Below the pieces are notes generated by a model that saw nothing but the letters and a program-made list of their open reading frames with translations, ran no database searches and had not been told where the DNA came from. A stretch of 64,000 nucleotides of DNA, taken from Polytrichum commune. Taxonomy: Eukaryota > Streptophyta > Polytrichopsida > Polytrichales > Polytrichaceae. Shown piece by piece: positions 1 through 13,045 of this stretch (positions are counted from its first letter, which is position 1; every line of letters begins with the position of its first letter). The DNA is taken from assembly GCA_950295325.1 (NCBI GenBank), contig OX485807.1, positions 16,581,001 to 16,645,000 on the forward strand, read 5' to 3'. Position numbers and translations under genes: made by a program.

Positions 1-463
1 CCATGCACACACACGTGCTCCTATCTTGCTTCCCACGCACCCACACTTATAACACGTGGAGTGCCAAGGAGTACGAAGGAATGAGAAGATGAGTGAGGGA
101 AGAATGAGGGATTATATAGTGAGTTTGAGGGGGTGAGCACCCTCAAGGCTCACGATAAGCCCTCGAGATTTCCTCCTACTTTGTAGGCTCTTATCCTATC
201 TCCTAAGCCTTCCTCCCTTAAATGATCAACAAGGATCCTAATTCAAACATTTAACTAACCTTGGTTTTCTACCTACCACACTTTACCAAGGTTTATCCTT
301 CTCCTACTTAAATCCACTCCACAAAAGCCTAATGATTCAAACTAAGCTTTCTTCAAGCTTCACTCTTTTTATATTTTTGTGAATAATAATAAATCACCAA
401 AACACCACTTGTAATGTTTTATAAGTGTTAACAACCAATGTGGGCATCAATTTTGGGCTCACA
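1..463 (-). mobile_element. Partial LTR, cut by the window start
   Basis: Read on the minus strand, the sequence starting at 463 opens with TGTGAGCCCAAAATTG followed by a diverged version of the first few hundred bases of the solo LTRs at 835 and 41129 (GCCCACAT block, TTATTCACAAAA block). The other LTR end lies outside the window, so it cannot be said whether this is a solo LTR or one end of a full element. The 366 bases between it and the next LTR contain no gene I can recognise. Confidence 0.6.
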
Positions 464-834
464 CTACCACACCAAAGGTTGCTAGTGTCATGTCCACACA
501 AAAGCTCATAGAGAGGCCTATGACAAAGGGTGAGATGTTAGGAGCACAATCAAAGAGCATGGTTAGCATGGCAAGGATGTGGGAGGCTAGTAGTGAGTCT
601 AGGGACTCCTATTGTTGGCTAGGTTTAAGATTAGTGTATAAAAAGAGCTTCATTTCAAGATAGCCAGCCTCGAGAAAGCTTGTGATTTAGGTGTCATTAG
701 CAAAGAGAGCTTGAAAGACCAAGTAAGGGTCTTGATGGGTTCATAGTTAGCTTCATAGATTTGGTGAAGGTTTGAAATCTATAAAATACCCATACATTTC
801 ATTGTGAATATATATCTAAATTTTTGGTTGAAGG

Positions 835-2505
835 TGTGAGCCCAAAATGGTGCCCACATGTGGTGATTAACTCTTCGAAACCAATTTTAGTTTGACTTTG
901 ATGTGTTATGATTATTCACAAAACATAAAAAGAGTGAAATGTGGTTTGGATTTAAGTTTAGGCTTTAGAATGTGTTGTGTGATTATTTCAAGGTTGAATT
1001 CAATAAGAGTATGCCTTGATTTTGTGAGTAGGGGGTAAGGTGAAGCAAGGTGAGCTCCGCGGGTTAAATGCCCACTTTTAGATCCACCTTGGTAGTTTAG
1101 GAAGAAAGAAGCTTGGTGGAAGGGGATTAGTCCCTACTTTGAAGGTGAAGGTTAAGGGATTGTGATTGGAGGTGCTAATCCTCTCACCCTATCCTCACCT
1201 CTCTCTCCCTCTCTCCCTCTTTGCTACTTAAGGTGGTTTCTCTCTCATTTTCATCTCTCTCCATCAAGCGCTCTCAAGGGAGCAAGCTCTTAAGAGCTTG
1301 AGCCATGTGTGTGTGACATTAGTTTTAGTGAAGTTAGTTAGTTAAGCTCCCCCCCACAATGCCTCCCAAGTGAGGGAGTTCTTAGAGTTTAATATTGCAC
1401 GTGTTGATTAGTTAGTAGTTAGTGAAATTAGTGTGTTAGGTAGTTCATTATTTAGGAGCAAGGAAAAGGAAAGAAGAAGACAAACTTAGAAAATATGTGA
1501 TTAGGGAATGGGAGGGGTTGCATTAAGATGCAACTAATAGTTGTGATACCCATTCGGGTATTGTAGACCATCCGACTGTGGGTATGCAGCTAGGCTGCTG
1601 GAGGTGAGACCACCGAGACTGTGTATGCAGCTAGGCTGCTGGAGGTGAGACCATCCAACTGTGGGTATGCCGCTAGGCTGCTGGAGGTGAGACCATCCGA
1701 CTGTGGGTATGCAGCTAGGCTGCTGGAGGTGAGACCATCCGACTATGGGTATGCAGCTAGGCTGCTGGAGGTGAGACCATCCGACTGTGTGTATGCAGCT
1801 AGGCTGCTGGAGGTGAGACCATCCGACTGTGGGTAGGCAGCTAGGCTGCTGGAGGTGAGACCACCGAGACTGTGGGTATGCAGCTAGGCTGCTAGAGGTG
1901 AAACCATCTGACTGTGGGTATGCAGCTAGGCTGCTGGAGGGAGACCATCCGAGACTGTGGCATATGCAGCCGAGGAGTTTAGCAACAAATCCTTTTAGAC
2001 CATCTAGGGGTTAGCAAGGCTACGCCCAATTAGTGGGTGTTAGCACATAAAAAACTAGATTACATTAAACCATTTTAGGGGTGGCTAAGTAGTTAGACCC
2101 ATTAGGCTAGTTTGTGCTACGTGTGGGTTTGTATGAGTGTGTTTAGCCGTTGAGTAAAGTGTTTTTCAACACTTGAACCTCCCGGTCAAAATAACTCACT
2201 TGCATTATTAATGGAGGATGTGAAGGACTCTTGCAATGGCAAGATAAATGGGGTGAAGATCAAAAGAGTGAGGGGAATGTCCGTAAGGGCATGTGCGGCT
2301 AAAGCCGAGGGTTGGACTCTTGAGAAAGCCAACTCTAGCACAAGCCAAGAGGCCAACATTAATAAAGCACAATGAGTGAGACAATACATGTTCATTTGAA
2401 CATGAAAATTACCTTGCACATGGTTCAATGTTGTAATAGATAAATGTGATTCTCAAAGTCATCACCCGGACTAGGACGCTTAAGGGTGGTGGATTTGGCC
2501 TCACA
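835..2505 (+). mobile_element. Solo LTR (family TGTGAGCCC...GGCCTCACA) with 5-bp TSD
   Basis: The element runs from TGTGAGCCC to GGCCTCACA, with inverted TGTGAG/CTCACA termini. It is flanked by a perfect 5-bp duplication GAAGG at 830-834 and 2506-2510. No coding sequence lies between the termini, so this is a solo LTR, the product of LTR-LTR recombination. Its first about 500 bases and last about 350 bases align with the second solo LTR at 41129-42878. The centre differs, holding a 42-bp minisatellite here and a roughly 64-bp one there. The 3' end motif CACCCGGACTAGGACGC also appears, inverted, in the gypsy LTRs at 13593 and 16858, which ties this LTR family to Ty3/gypsy pol genes. Confidence 0.9.
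1566..1960 (+). repeat. 42-bp minisatellite inside the LTR, about 9 units
   Basis: The unit contains GTATGCAGCTAGGCTGCTGG and GGTGAGACCATCCGACTG and recurs every 42 bases, with point changes and small indels (ACCGAGACTG variants). Because 42 is a multiple of three, one frame stays open for part of the array and gives a 14-residue repeated peptide. This open frame is an artefact of the unit length. The core is a near palindrome (GCAGC...GCTGC). Confidence 0.9.
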
Positions 2506-2510
2506 GAAGG

Positions 2511-5500
2511 CTACCATTCTCTCTATGGAAATGTGGTTGCACTTTGAGGAATGGCTCTAATACGCAAAAGGACATCATGCACATTGTGGCTGTGATTAAC
2601 TACACATTGTCCTCCATCCTCTAGCTCATTAGATTGAAAACTCCTATGTGTTTTTGCAAACATGCATCATGGTGTAGATAACCATGAACTCATGCTTATG
2701 TGGCATGATACAAATGTTTACATGTTGATGAATCGATTGATTGGAGCCTGAGCTAGAGTAGTGATTGTGTAACCATATGAGAGCGGAGATTGTGTACCGG
2801 TTGGGCTTGGTTGGTGCCGGGCCCAGGTGGTTACCCCTTACTGGTGAACATGTTGTGTTAGGAGCCCCAAACCCGGAGATTTTATGTCTAAACTCTTAAA
2901 CACTTGATGAAGGAGTAATGTTGCATTGGGATCCAGTCGAAGATCATGTCACTTTTCAAATAACTTCAATATAGGGCACTCTTTTATTTTAAAGCAAATT
3001 TGTAACATTATTCAATGTAATATAGCATCATTTCTATTCATAAACTACATCATAAATACTATATAATACTCTATAATGTAATGTCATTTAAAAAAATATA
3101 TAAGATATTGTGTTTAGGATGGTACAAAACTTGTAGAGGGTCACAAGGGTTTTCCACGCATAGCCTCAACTCTTGAGCATGTAATGTTGTTTTGTTGTGT
3201 TCAGTGATGTTATTTTAGTGTTTTTATAATGTTTAGTGTTCTTGTTCATCATGTTGTATCCCTATCATTATTTGGTGTCTCAATCCCTTGTCATCGCTAT
3301 ATTCCATCCTTTATTGACAAACTTAGTAACATAAGGTAGCCCGTGTCTTATGTTAATGGTTGCTTTATAATAGGCATGTTAATAAAGGGTGCCTTAAAAG
3401 ACCACACATATGGTGATTTTAAACAACACAATTTTTTTTTGGAATTAACATAGGGTTAAGTTTAAATGGGAAACATATAAAGTTTAGACTATCAAAGAGT
3501 GCAAGATAAGGGGCCAAAGCACAAGTAGAAAAGACAAAAATATATTAAATTTTTTAAAAATAAGATAAATAGCCCCCCCCCCCCAAAGCTTTGCCACACG
3601 TATTTATAGAAACTATGAGATAGTGATTGTACCCGTGGAGCAAGAAGAGGATAAGAGTATTTTTTTTTGTTAAACTAGTTTTAGGACAATGTAGTTCATT
3701 TGAGCCAATAATTAATACAACATGGAGTCGTTAACGTTAGTATTCCCTCTCCCGAGGTGGTTGTACTTTGGTTCTTTTTTGCAATTGAATTTTTCAATTT
3801 GTGCCAAAATAAAAAAGAGAAAAAAATTTAGTATTCTCAATAAGACTACCCAAAGGGAGAGAAAGAAAATTACCATATTGATTCTAGATTCCTAAATTCC
3901 ACATGGCTTGGGCCTCACATTTAGACCCAATAATAAGTGATGCAAAATCAACCCTAACTTAAAGTATATGATGTGGATTAAAACATGGTTAGGCTAGCAT
4001 TTCATATGTAACAAAGTGATAACAGTAGATTGGGTTGGAAAGCGATGGATTTTGGATCCCACAAGGTGAAAGATCCTTGCCTTAAACATGGTGCTAAAGT
4101 GTAATTGGTATTTAGGTGATTCCGGACTTTATATGAATCTAGAACAAAAACAAGCACATTTTGAAAATGTGAACTTTTTGTGTTTCAGTAATGTTATTTG
4201 TACTCATCATGTAGTTATTATGTAAATGAAGTATATTGAAAGACCGTGGACATGATGCATGCAAACATTCGGCATTGTAATGAAGATAGAAAAGTGGGCG
4301 TGCGGCGGTGGTTCACTTTGGAAGTGCCCAAAAGGTTAAATTTATTCAAATACTAGTTGTATTCAATGCAAGGAGGTGATAGTTAGCACGCTTACTCAAT
4401 GACAAAGTCTCTGTAAATGGGGAGTGAATTTGTTTTATGTATTTTGTTTTATATTTATATTTATTTATTTATTGTTTCTTCTAATCGAGACATTTTTCCC
4501 ACCAATTTTCTTACTAGAGTGAAATTGGCACAATCAATGGTTGAATAGAGTATTTATACTATAATTTAGACATTTAGTTTTAATTGAAACTTTAAAGTTC
4601 TATCCAAATATTTCTTTACCATCAAAGTAATATTTATTTTGGACTCAGGCTAGAGGTTGGACCAATACATAGCATTATCAAGTCTTAACAATACATTATG
4701 TGGACCCCAATGAGAAGTCACAAGTTCTTTTGGGATAAATCCCTTCATATTCTCCCTCCCTCTAGAGTTGACATTTGAATTTGTGACCGGGGAGGGTTGT
4801 GCCTTTGGAGAATTGCCAAATGCCATTGCTTGTTCATCTTCGAAAGAGAATTGTGCGAGCTCTCCAAGAAAGGTCGTGTGTTGTCAATATGCAACCACGT
4901 AACATTATTTTGGCAACATTGTTCATTCTCATTGTTGTCCATAACTCGACCTAAACCCCATCATTACGGTGCTATAGTTTGACTCAAGAATCGTTTTCGA
5001 ATCTAGTCATGATTCCAATCGAAAAAGTGTAGGGAGTCTCTAGATAAGTTCTAGGTATTACGTTGTCGAGAATAATATGAAATTTCTTAAGGGATCGATT
5101 AGAATGTGAACACATTCCTAAATATTTGTACTTCAAATGTCACATGTTGATTGACACATGCACAATTCGGGGACACTCGAAGTGATTGAATGGTCCCCTG
5201 GCTCTTTCCTTGGACCTTGAAAACGAAACTAGAAGAGTATGTGTTGAACAAAGACCTACCAACCCTAAACCGCTCTATTCATTTACTATCTTTTAATCAC
5301 TCTAGACACCACCAAGGGTTAATACTCTGAATGAAAGCCCTCTTGAGCGGACGGGGGACACATCACATGCTTCTAGATGTTTACTTCATGAACACACATG
5401 GATCAAAGTGTTGTAGCGCCCACCACTTATCATCCGGGTATCATCCATTATGGAAAGTGAAAACATATTCAACTATTAACAAAGTGTAGAAAATCCTATT

Positions 5501-6920
5501 CAATGTTCCAATCGATTATACATCATAGTAAGCATCACACGCCCTATTTGAACATTTGCTTGTTGGGATGATTAATCACAAACATTGTTTCTAGGTCGGG
5601 AATGGAAGGGGGGAGGTCAAGTCAAGGTCAAAGTCTAGATGGACCCGATCATCCGTCTAGTATGATTGTTCATGGGTGCTTTCAAAGATTTGTGGTTGTC
5701 ATGTGAACTTAGGTTTGGTGTGAGAAACTTGCGAGCCTCCTGTACTTCATTTTTTTGAAATAACCATTAGAAATGCTAAATAGTGTATGTATTATCATAC
5801 GTCATTATATATCAATGTGGTAATTTTCTAACGATACTTCTTATGAATAACTTTACAAGATTGTCATCCCAGTTTTACTTTTAGTTCATCCAATTCTGGT
5901 GTATTCTACATCCTAACAATTATGTACTAAATTATTGTCATTAAAGATTGAATTTTGGATGAGAAATCACTAAGTAAATGATTGTGATGCTGTAAATCTA
6001 TAATGCCCGAATTATAATGTAATCCAGATTTACAAGGAGTGACAAGTCGTGTTACTTTACAAGTGTTGACCTAGAGAAATAGAATTGGTGATACTATATA
6101 CGATATTTAGTGGAATTTAGTGAGATGAAGTCGAGATGAAGTTGTCGTAATCCTATAAAAAAAATTAAGTTCTTATTAAACCCCACATGACTGTCATGAA
6201 TCTTAAATCTTCCAAAGCTTTAACCAAATCTATTGAGGCATTTAAGCCTTAAAGTAACACATGTCCAATAGTGACATATTCTTTGGGTCTCTAACCTAAA
6301 GCTAGTTAGCATGTTCATCGCCTACCCCCAAGCTACTTGAAGCTACATGACAAGTTGGAGTACAAGGGAGCATACACACATGAATGGACCCCCTACTTAG
6401 CATTGGAAGGCTCAAACCAAAGATGACATTTTTGATTTTTCCATGGACTCGTACAAATTTTGTTTACGTTGGAATTTGCTTGCTTCAATGCGACTCGTGA
6501 CCGCTAATCTACGATAATTTTTCTGCAATTATTTTTGACAATTCTAACCATCTAAAATGTATTAAAATTAAAATAAAACTCTAAAACTGACACATTAAGG
6601 CCTCGGTACCTTAAAAATTTATAAAAGTTGCACCGACAAGTTAGTAATCATCATCTTGTCCGACCCCGGAGCAAGGAAATGGTGACATGAACTCATGGTA
6701 TAGTTGGATAATATGGCATTTTTAAAGTCGGTAAGCTATACCCAACTTGGCACTTGGCCCACTCTATTGGGGCTGCTTTATAGAATATAATAAAGTGCCG
6801 TAGGATACAATATACTCACCTAGCACACGCTTGCTCAACGGGCCGACATCGAATCCACTTGAAAATTTGAGGATATGTTTGGAGCTTTAACTTTGACGCG
6901 CTTTGCGCAACCACAATTTA
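2511..6920. other. Gene-free stretch, no recognisable feature
   Basis: I see no coding region, RNA gene or bounded element. It contains low-complexity runs (13 C at about 3573, T runs at about 3430 and 3660) and AT-rich unique-looking sequence. Short open frames on both strands near 4745-4982 mirror each other and show no protein-like pattern. Confidence 0.5.
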
Positions 6921-8439
6921 GAGCATCCCCACCAGACCGGGCATGGGGCATCCTGGGTTCTTAGGCCGGTTTACACTATGGACCATGAAGTTGGACCAGG
7001 GCTCTGCAAGGCAGCTAATTGGCTGCTGAAGTTGTCCCTGGACAACTTCGGTTTACGCTTAGGAAAAAATGTCAAAAGGACCATGAAGGTCGAGGTCCCC
7101 AAAATATAGTTTTTAAGGCCTAATGAATGCACACCCATGGTCCAACGGGTTTTGCGGTGAGATAGGCAAGAAAGGTGGTATGGTAGGAAAAGTCAAGGGC
7201 CCATGGCAAAGAGATGCAAATTTAATAAATTTCTAATGAGTCTACCCTCTATGCACCTTAATCATATCATAGCCCATGAGGTATACCACTACTACCTTGC
7301 CCTACCCTTTAAACCGGCTTCCACGTGTTTCACCAAACGACGTGGGACATCTAAAACTCAAGAATTTGAGTGCAGATTTGTTTTTTTGCTCTACCAACTG
7401 CAATGTTTGGAATTTGGGGGCTTGTAATATACCGTTGGAAAGGTCTTGAAAATACCTTTCCAATGGTATATTACATGCCCCAAAATTTCTAAAGTTACAA
7501 TTGAAAAACGAAAACAAAAAAAATCTGTAGTCGCTTAGTGACTGTAGATCAGGGTGGTCAAAGGAACCGCAATGGGAACTCTTCCAACACTAATTATCAA
7601 ATAATTGAACTTTAGTGTTGGGCAAGGTAGGGTGGTAACAACATTAAATATAATCAAACACTAAATATCCCATTTAGTGTAGTGACAACACAAGGTACAT
7701 GCCACATGTAAATTACAGTGAACATGTACAAATTAAATTGATCATTTTTTTGTTGTAAAAATTGTTGTGAGAAGATTTGCAAGCCACATCTTTGACACAT
7801 TTAACAAGAAGTGAAGACAAGTGAAGCCCAAGAGAAGACAAGAGAATGGTCAAACTTTGAAAATTGCCCTTTTTGGGCATGTATTAAAAAAATCAGCACC
7901 TTCACTTTTTGGTGAATGGTCATTCTTCTTGGTCCACATTCGGTTTACACCTAGTGTGGGGCCCAAGGCTCTCAAAACCAATTTTTTATAAAGTCGGACA
8001 ATGAAAATCGGATCATGAACTCGGACCATTGACAAAGGCCATCTTTCATGGTCCGACTTCATGGTCCATAGTGTAAACCGGCCCTTAGGTGGCAATACCG
8101 GCATAAATTGAGCCCCACCAGTGTCCGGTCCCCCATAGTTTAGAACCGGCCTGGGTATAGTAAAGACCTTCCCCCGCCATAAATGGTTCATATAACGGCC
8201 CTCCTCCGGCCCGCCAAGAGATTACTTTAATATCAGATACTCAGATATCCTGCGTTATCCCATGTTAGATAATAGGTGTCGTTGTCTTATTGATTGCAAC
8301 CTAATTATACCGGGGGTATGCCTAGGCTTTGGTGGGCTTTGACTCAAGATGAGTTGCCCCGCCCAAGATGAAGGGCTCCCCAAAGGTATAAAATATTATA
8401 TACTCTATTTGGCGTGTACTCGATCTGGTGGGGATGCTC
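6921..8439. mobile_element. TIR element, PIF/Harbinger-like, non-autonomous
   Basis: The ends are inverted: GAGCATCCCCACCAGA at 6921 and TCTGGTGGGGATGCTC ending at 8439. They are flanked by TTA on both sides (6918-6920 and 8440-8442), which fits the 3-bp TWA duplication of PIF/Harbinger. Internally, GGCCGGTTTACACTATGG at about 6963 is matched in inverse at about 8074-8092, followed on both sides by the CCATGAAGT(T/C)GGACCA block, so the subterminal parts also fold back. No transposase is visible. The superfamily assignment rests only on TIR and TSD. Confidence 0.65.
7411..7487. repeat. Strong hairpin inside the TIR element
   Basis: Arms of about 34 nt (7411-7444 and 7454-7487) pair almost completely around a 9-nt loop; the core is GTAATATACC and GGTATATTAC. 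It sits near the middle of the 6921-8439 element and may be a nested smaller foldback or a source of small RNA. Confidence 0.7.
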
Positions 8440-8736
8440 TTAGGGCCCTAGGGATGAGCAAATATCATGACTACTGGCTTGTTTAAATTAGTAACATATC
8501 ATCCAACAAACAATTCTAGCAAAGGCTCCAACTTCCCATCAACACGAATTGTGACCAAACCCAAAGATATTTTTGAGAGTTTTTTCAAGACCCCGTAGGC
8601 ATGTATCTCATATATGGTACCTACACTAAATGTTGAATTTAGTGTCACCAATTCTATTTGTCTCGTGCAATACTAATTGTAAACCAATCATGGTGACTCT
8701 TGAACCTCAAATGGTCAACACTTTGGACTTATTCGT

Positions 8737-9135
8737 AAAGTAAAGCATATGAGACCATGGGTTTAGTCCCAAACCCCGAGTTTATGAGAATTTAACACAA
8801 TCACATAAGTTTCTTTAATGCTTAAATTACCATTAAGAAAGAGTAGTGTTGGGCTATTAGAAATTGGCTTTCTAGCTTGTCCTACTAGGATGGGTGGACC
8901 AACCTAGCTTTGCATAAGCCAATATGGGGTTCAAGACACATGCCCCATGCACATACTCTAATTTATATCCTAAAATTCACTCAAAGTTTGGAAGGCGAGA
9001 AGAGGAGGTCCCAAAAATTCTCACCCAACTTTCAAAACAGGCTCCGATACATGACAAACTAACGAGCTCCCTCTCGATAGAAAGTTTTCTCAAAGAGGGA
9101 TAAAACCCACGGTTTCGTCTTCATTTTCAGAGGGA
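8737..9135 (+). repeat. Dispersed repeat, copy 1 of 2
   Basis: About 400 bases align in the same orientation with 12636-13045, with many substitutions and small indels. Shared blocks include GAGACCATGGGTTT/GAAACCATGGGTTT, TTAAATTACCAT, GTGTTGGGCTAT, GGCTTTCTAGCTTGTCC and CACCCAACTTTCAAAA. It has no coding potential and is an old copy of an unidentified mobile element. Confidence 0.6.
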
Positions 9136-9732
9136 CTTTACAGTCACTCTATTGTAAACATATTGTCCGATCTCTTTCAAACACATGTCTTTATGGTGTC
9201 CATTCCTTCGACATGATATGCACCTACTCAAATATGATTGTCCAATCAAGATAAACAACCTTATTTGATCCACTTACCTTATTTGGGGGAAGGGGAGACG
9301 TGATCAAAAAACACGAGCCCCTTCCAAGTGCACTGTTGATTCATTTCAATTGAGTCATATTGAAGTGAAGAAGGATCTGCAGCCTCAATTTATGGATAAA
9401 ATCAACTAGTATTCTCAATTAAGAAAAGAAGCAAAAAAAACCCGAGTCATCCAATGTTTGTACGCGTTCTCAGCCACCCCCACTGTTGGTAGGTGTCACG
9501 AAACTTTACCCATGACAGCAATTCGTGGGAAAAATCTCAAGGCTGTGGGACGACTCCCTAAGAAAAGAAAAGAAGCGACAACAGATAGCGGCTTCGTGGA
9601 CACAGCCAGGCTGATGAGATGCAGAAGCGGATTATGCGGCAGGCTTCCTGTTACGAAGTTGTTGATTTGTGAAGAAGAATGTTCATAGCTGCTCCGCGTA
9701 ACTATCCGAGTAACAGGGAAACTGATCGATAA

Positions 9733-10345
9733 CGTAGTTACAGATGAACCGGTTGAGTTTGAGAAATAGTCAGCCAGTTGACGTTCAAGACCTTTTCAGG
9801 ATATAGAATCACCCATCATTCTAACAGAATCAATGGAACATGCTCACGTAGTTACAGATGAACCGGTTGATTCTTGAGCACGGTAGGGCGAACGGGCTCG
9901 GCTCAAATTCACGTCGGATTGCCCGATGGTGGTTTCTCTTTTCTTCTCTTTTCTTGAATCGGTTGAGTTTGAGACATAGCCAGTTGAAGTTCAAGACTTT
10001 TCCAGGATAATCACCCGTCATTCTAACAGAATCTATGGAATATGCTAACCTAGTTACAGATGAACCGGTTGATTCTTGAGCATGGTAGGGCCAACAGGCT
10101 TGGCTCAAATTCACGTCGGATTGCCCGATGTTGGTTTCTCTTTTCTTTTCTATTCTTGAACCGGTTGAGTTTGAGAAATAGCCGGTTGAGGTTCAAGACT
10201 TTTCCAGGATAATCACCCATCATTCTAACAGAATCTCTGGAATATGCTCACGTAGTTACAGATGAACCGTTGAGTTTGAGAAATAGCTGGCTGAAGTTCA
10301 AGACTTTTTCAGGATAATCACCCATCATTCTAACAGAATCACTGG
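9733..10345 (+). repeat. Tandem repeats with AACCGGTT, about 4 irregular units
   Basis: Units of roughly 100-200 bases recur. Each has GTAGTTACAGATGAACCG, a stretch with GAGTTTGAGAAATAG, GTTCAAGACTTTTCCAGGAT and ATCACCCATCATTCTAACAG. Single units of the same family occur at 39055, 40308 and 51541 as foldback elements, so this is a locally amplified piece of a dispersed foldback element. Confidence 0.7.
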
Positions 10346-10460
10346 AATATACCTCAAATTGCTAAAAGAAAAACCAAAAGATCGGGACGTGTAACCGGTT
10401 GGACTTGGAAACACGGGAATTCTGACTGACTGTGCCCAAGAACCTCCGCAGACACGGTGC
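10346..10460 (+). repeat. Terminal arm of the AACCGGTT foldback family
   Basis: ATACCTCAAATT, GTAACCGGTTGGACTTGG and ACTGTGCCCAAGAACCTCC match in order the right arm of the element at 39055-39421 and the fragment at 51541-51719. The complementary left arm is not visible here. Confidence 0.55.
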
Positions 10461-10488
10461 GCACCGAAGCAAACTTACTTATGGTGTG

Positions 10489-10489
<1 letters not shown>

Positions 10490-10521
<32 letters not shown>
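10490..10521 (+). repeat. (TGTC)n microsatellite
   Basis: About seven to eight copies of TGTC/TCTG follow a short TG run. Confidence 0.9.
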
Positions 10522-10778
10522 GCACCTGAATTTCTAATTTTGGAGTCTGAAATGTCTGCGCCACGCCTCATTCGAGCTACTTTGTGTCTGTACTAAAAGC
10601 TTCTCCTTAATTTCTCTTGAGAGATTCCTTGATGTTTCTAGCACACGTTGTGTCTGTACTAAAAGCTTCTCCTTGATGTTTCATGCTAACTTAGTTTTGG
10701 ACACAGGGAGGAGCCCCAGTCTGCAAAGACAGTTGTGTCTGCACAGACTTCCTTCAGGAGACAGGGAATTAACTTCTC

Positions 10779-10880
10779 GCATACATGCAAGTGTACCTCG
10801 CGTACATCCATCATAAAAGCCATAAAGTGTACCTCACCTACATCGCATACATACAAGTGTACCTCGCGTACATCGCATGC
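10779..10880 (+). repeat. Short direct repeats GTGTACCTCGCGTACATC, three units
   Basis: Three copies, one diverged (GTGTACCTCACCTACATC), are linked by CATACATRCAA spacers. GTACctcGCGTAC is partly palindromic. The unit keeps one frame open and produces a short repetitive peptide on either strand; nothing suggests it is a real protein. Confidence 0.6.
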
Positions 10881-10999
10881 GACCCGGAGTTTTCTATCTT
10901 TCTTGATTGATTTGACACCGGAATTAGTTTTAAAGACCATGATTTAGTCTAATTCATGTCGCTGGAGATGCATCTATGACAAACTTATAGGGATCATGT

Positions 11000-12635
11000 T
11001 TTATGTTGGATGGACGAGAGGTAGGTGCTAGAGACGAGACTGCGAGAATTCTCTCTGTCCCCTTCCCTTCATATTATGACATGCTAATATGTTGTATTGT
11101 GACCGGAAACTCACAGTTTCAGTTCATAGCGTGACCTTCTAGGACTTAGTTGTTATAATGTTGAGGGTTCCTAAGAAATCAAAGAATCTTCCAATGAGCT
11201 CAGGGTTGCTTTACAAATGGACCAAGAGTTGTGACCATGGAAATTTAAGGACCCTTGAAAATCATCCAATGGTCATATCAAAGGAAATGGAAATCCAATT
11301 CGCAATGTATGGGCCCTCAAGCTTGGTTTAAAGTGAAAATGTATAATGTAGAAGGAGCATAACATATTCTATGGACACTCTAAAATAGTAGTCCTTATAT
11401 CTATGTAATTTCTTGCAATTTCACCTTGTGGAGTTTCCCCTCTAAAGCGGCAACCAATTCTCACATAGAACTTGCTAGTAAGAAAAAGGTTGCAAGACCA
11501 GATTGTCCAAAGTCTATGAACAAAACTTCTTGATGTTAGGATGGAGTTATTTCCTCAAGGTTTTTGCTTTTTCACCGCATTCCGACGCATGCAAATTGTA
11601 AGAAAAAGCTTAGCTTTAGATGATTGTAAATACACCTTGTTGTGAAACTTAATCTAATATTTTTTTCCCTCAAGTCATTCCATATGTCATTCATTACCGC
11701 AAAGAATCTTGAGAAAAATGGACTTCATTTGCATCTCCATCCATCCTTCCAAAGTATGAATCTTGTTAAGGTTCACTAGGGATTGAATGCATGCATCCGT
11801 TCCTACATTTAACTAGCCACTAAAAGTAAAAAAAAATTTGGATATTGGAGACCTCAAAATGACATATGTGCATTGATTTTAATAAGGTTTGAGAAAAACA
11901 CAAACTTTTGATCCAAAGAAATCTAAGAAAGAACTCTTAAATATGCATGGGAAACGAGAGGATCAACATTGTGGACATAGTGAAGTCAACTAACACACAA
12001 TTTGGCAAGCTTATTGTCAATGTGTAAGACACATGGTTGGTGCTCTAGTCCAAGATCATTCTTTGGAAACAGTCGTTTGGAATCTTGAGGTTTGTACGTT
12101 CAAGTCCCATAACATTACTTATCAACGTGGGCCCTCAAAATATAACAGTGGGATGTTGGGAATTTAGTCCAAATTTGAGTCTCCCTACGCAACTTTTTGA
12201 AAATCCACTATTATGTTCTGAGGACCCACAAAAAGGGAGCTAAATGTTGACTGATGTTATGCCCCACCATAGAAATGTGATATAGCATAACTACACTATA
12301 CATGATATTTGTATATCATGGGTCAAGAGAAATCGAGCTCTAGTGTAAAGTTGTTGTTACTCCTCAAAGTGTAACTCAATGCACATACTTAGAGAGAAAT
12401 TTTGTGGGTCCTAGAATATCTGATTATTGGGTCTCATGGAATCTAGCTTGATATTGTGACAGATATGGGTCTCAAAATGTTCTAATGTTGGTGTAGCAAT
12501 ATTATTCTCCAGGCAATTTTGAGCTAAAAAGATATGGTAGAGGAATATACCATCGAATCAATCAGGGTGCCATATTCTCAGGGAAAGATTGTACATTTAA
12601 TGACTACGTCAAAACTCAATTTGTTAATGGAGTTA
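11000..12635. other. Gene-free stretch with small inverted repeats
   Basis: No coding region is recognised. 12127-12229 is an inverted repeat: GTGGGCCCTCAAAATATAAC pairs with GTTCTGAGGACCCAC. It is related in sequence to the larger hairpin at 38293-38438. A CAAGAGTTGTGACCATGG stretch near 11220 resembles the core of a small foldback element at 53712. Confidence 0.45.
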
Positions 12636-13045
12636 TTTCTCAAGTAAAGCAGATGAAACCATGGGTTTCGTCCAAACCTTGAATTAATGAGAATTAACAC
12701 AAAGGCGTTTAAGTTTTCTTAATGCGTAAATTACCATACACAAATAGTGGTGTTGGGCTATAAAAACCCGGCTTTCTAGCTTGTCCTTCTAGGATGAGTG
12801 GGCCAAGCTAGCCTTGCACATGCTGATCCAGGATTTAAGACAACATGTCCCATGTGCATACCCTATTTTAAGTCTTAAGATTCTCTCAAAGTTTGAGAGG
12901 TGGAAAAAGGAGATCCCAAAACTTTCACCCAACTTTCAAAAAAATAAGCTCCAATACACAAAGAGCTAATGAGCTCTTAATAAAAAAAATTCTCAAAGAT
13001 AGATCGGACTCATAATTTTGTCCCTATTTGAGGGACTTCATGGAT
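12636..13045 (+). repeat. Dispersed repeat, copy 2 of 2
   Basis: It aligns with 8737-9135 as described there. It differs by several small insertions and has lost the AGTCACTC end. Confidence 0.6.

Noticed and set aside
1566..1960. Regular 42-bp repeats that could suggest a CRISPR array or a repeat protein
   Set aside because: There are no unique spacers between repeats, the array is inside an LTR of a plant-type retrotransposon, and the open frame exists only because the unit is a multiple of three.
10735..10947. Open frame with repeated KCTSRTS peptide
   Set aside because: It is the translation of three short DNA repeats. Both strands are open, and there is no other protein feature.
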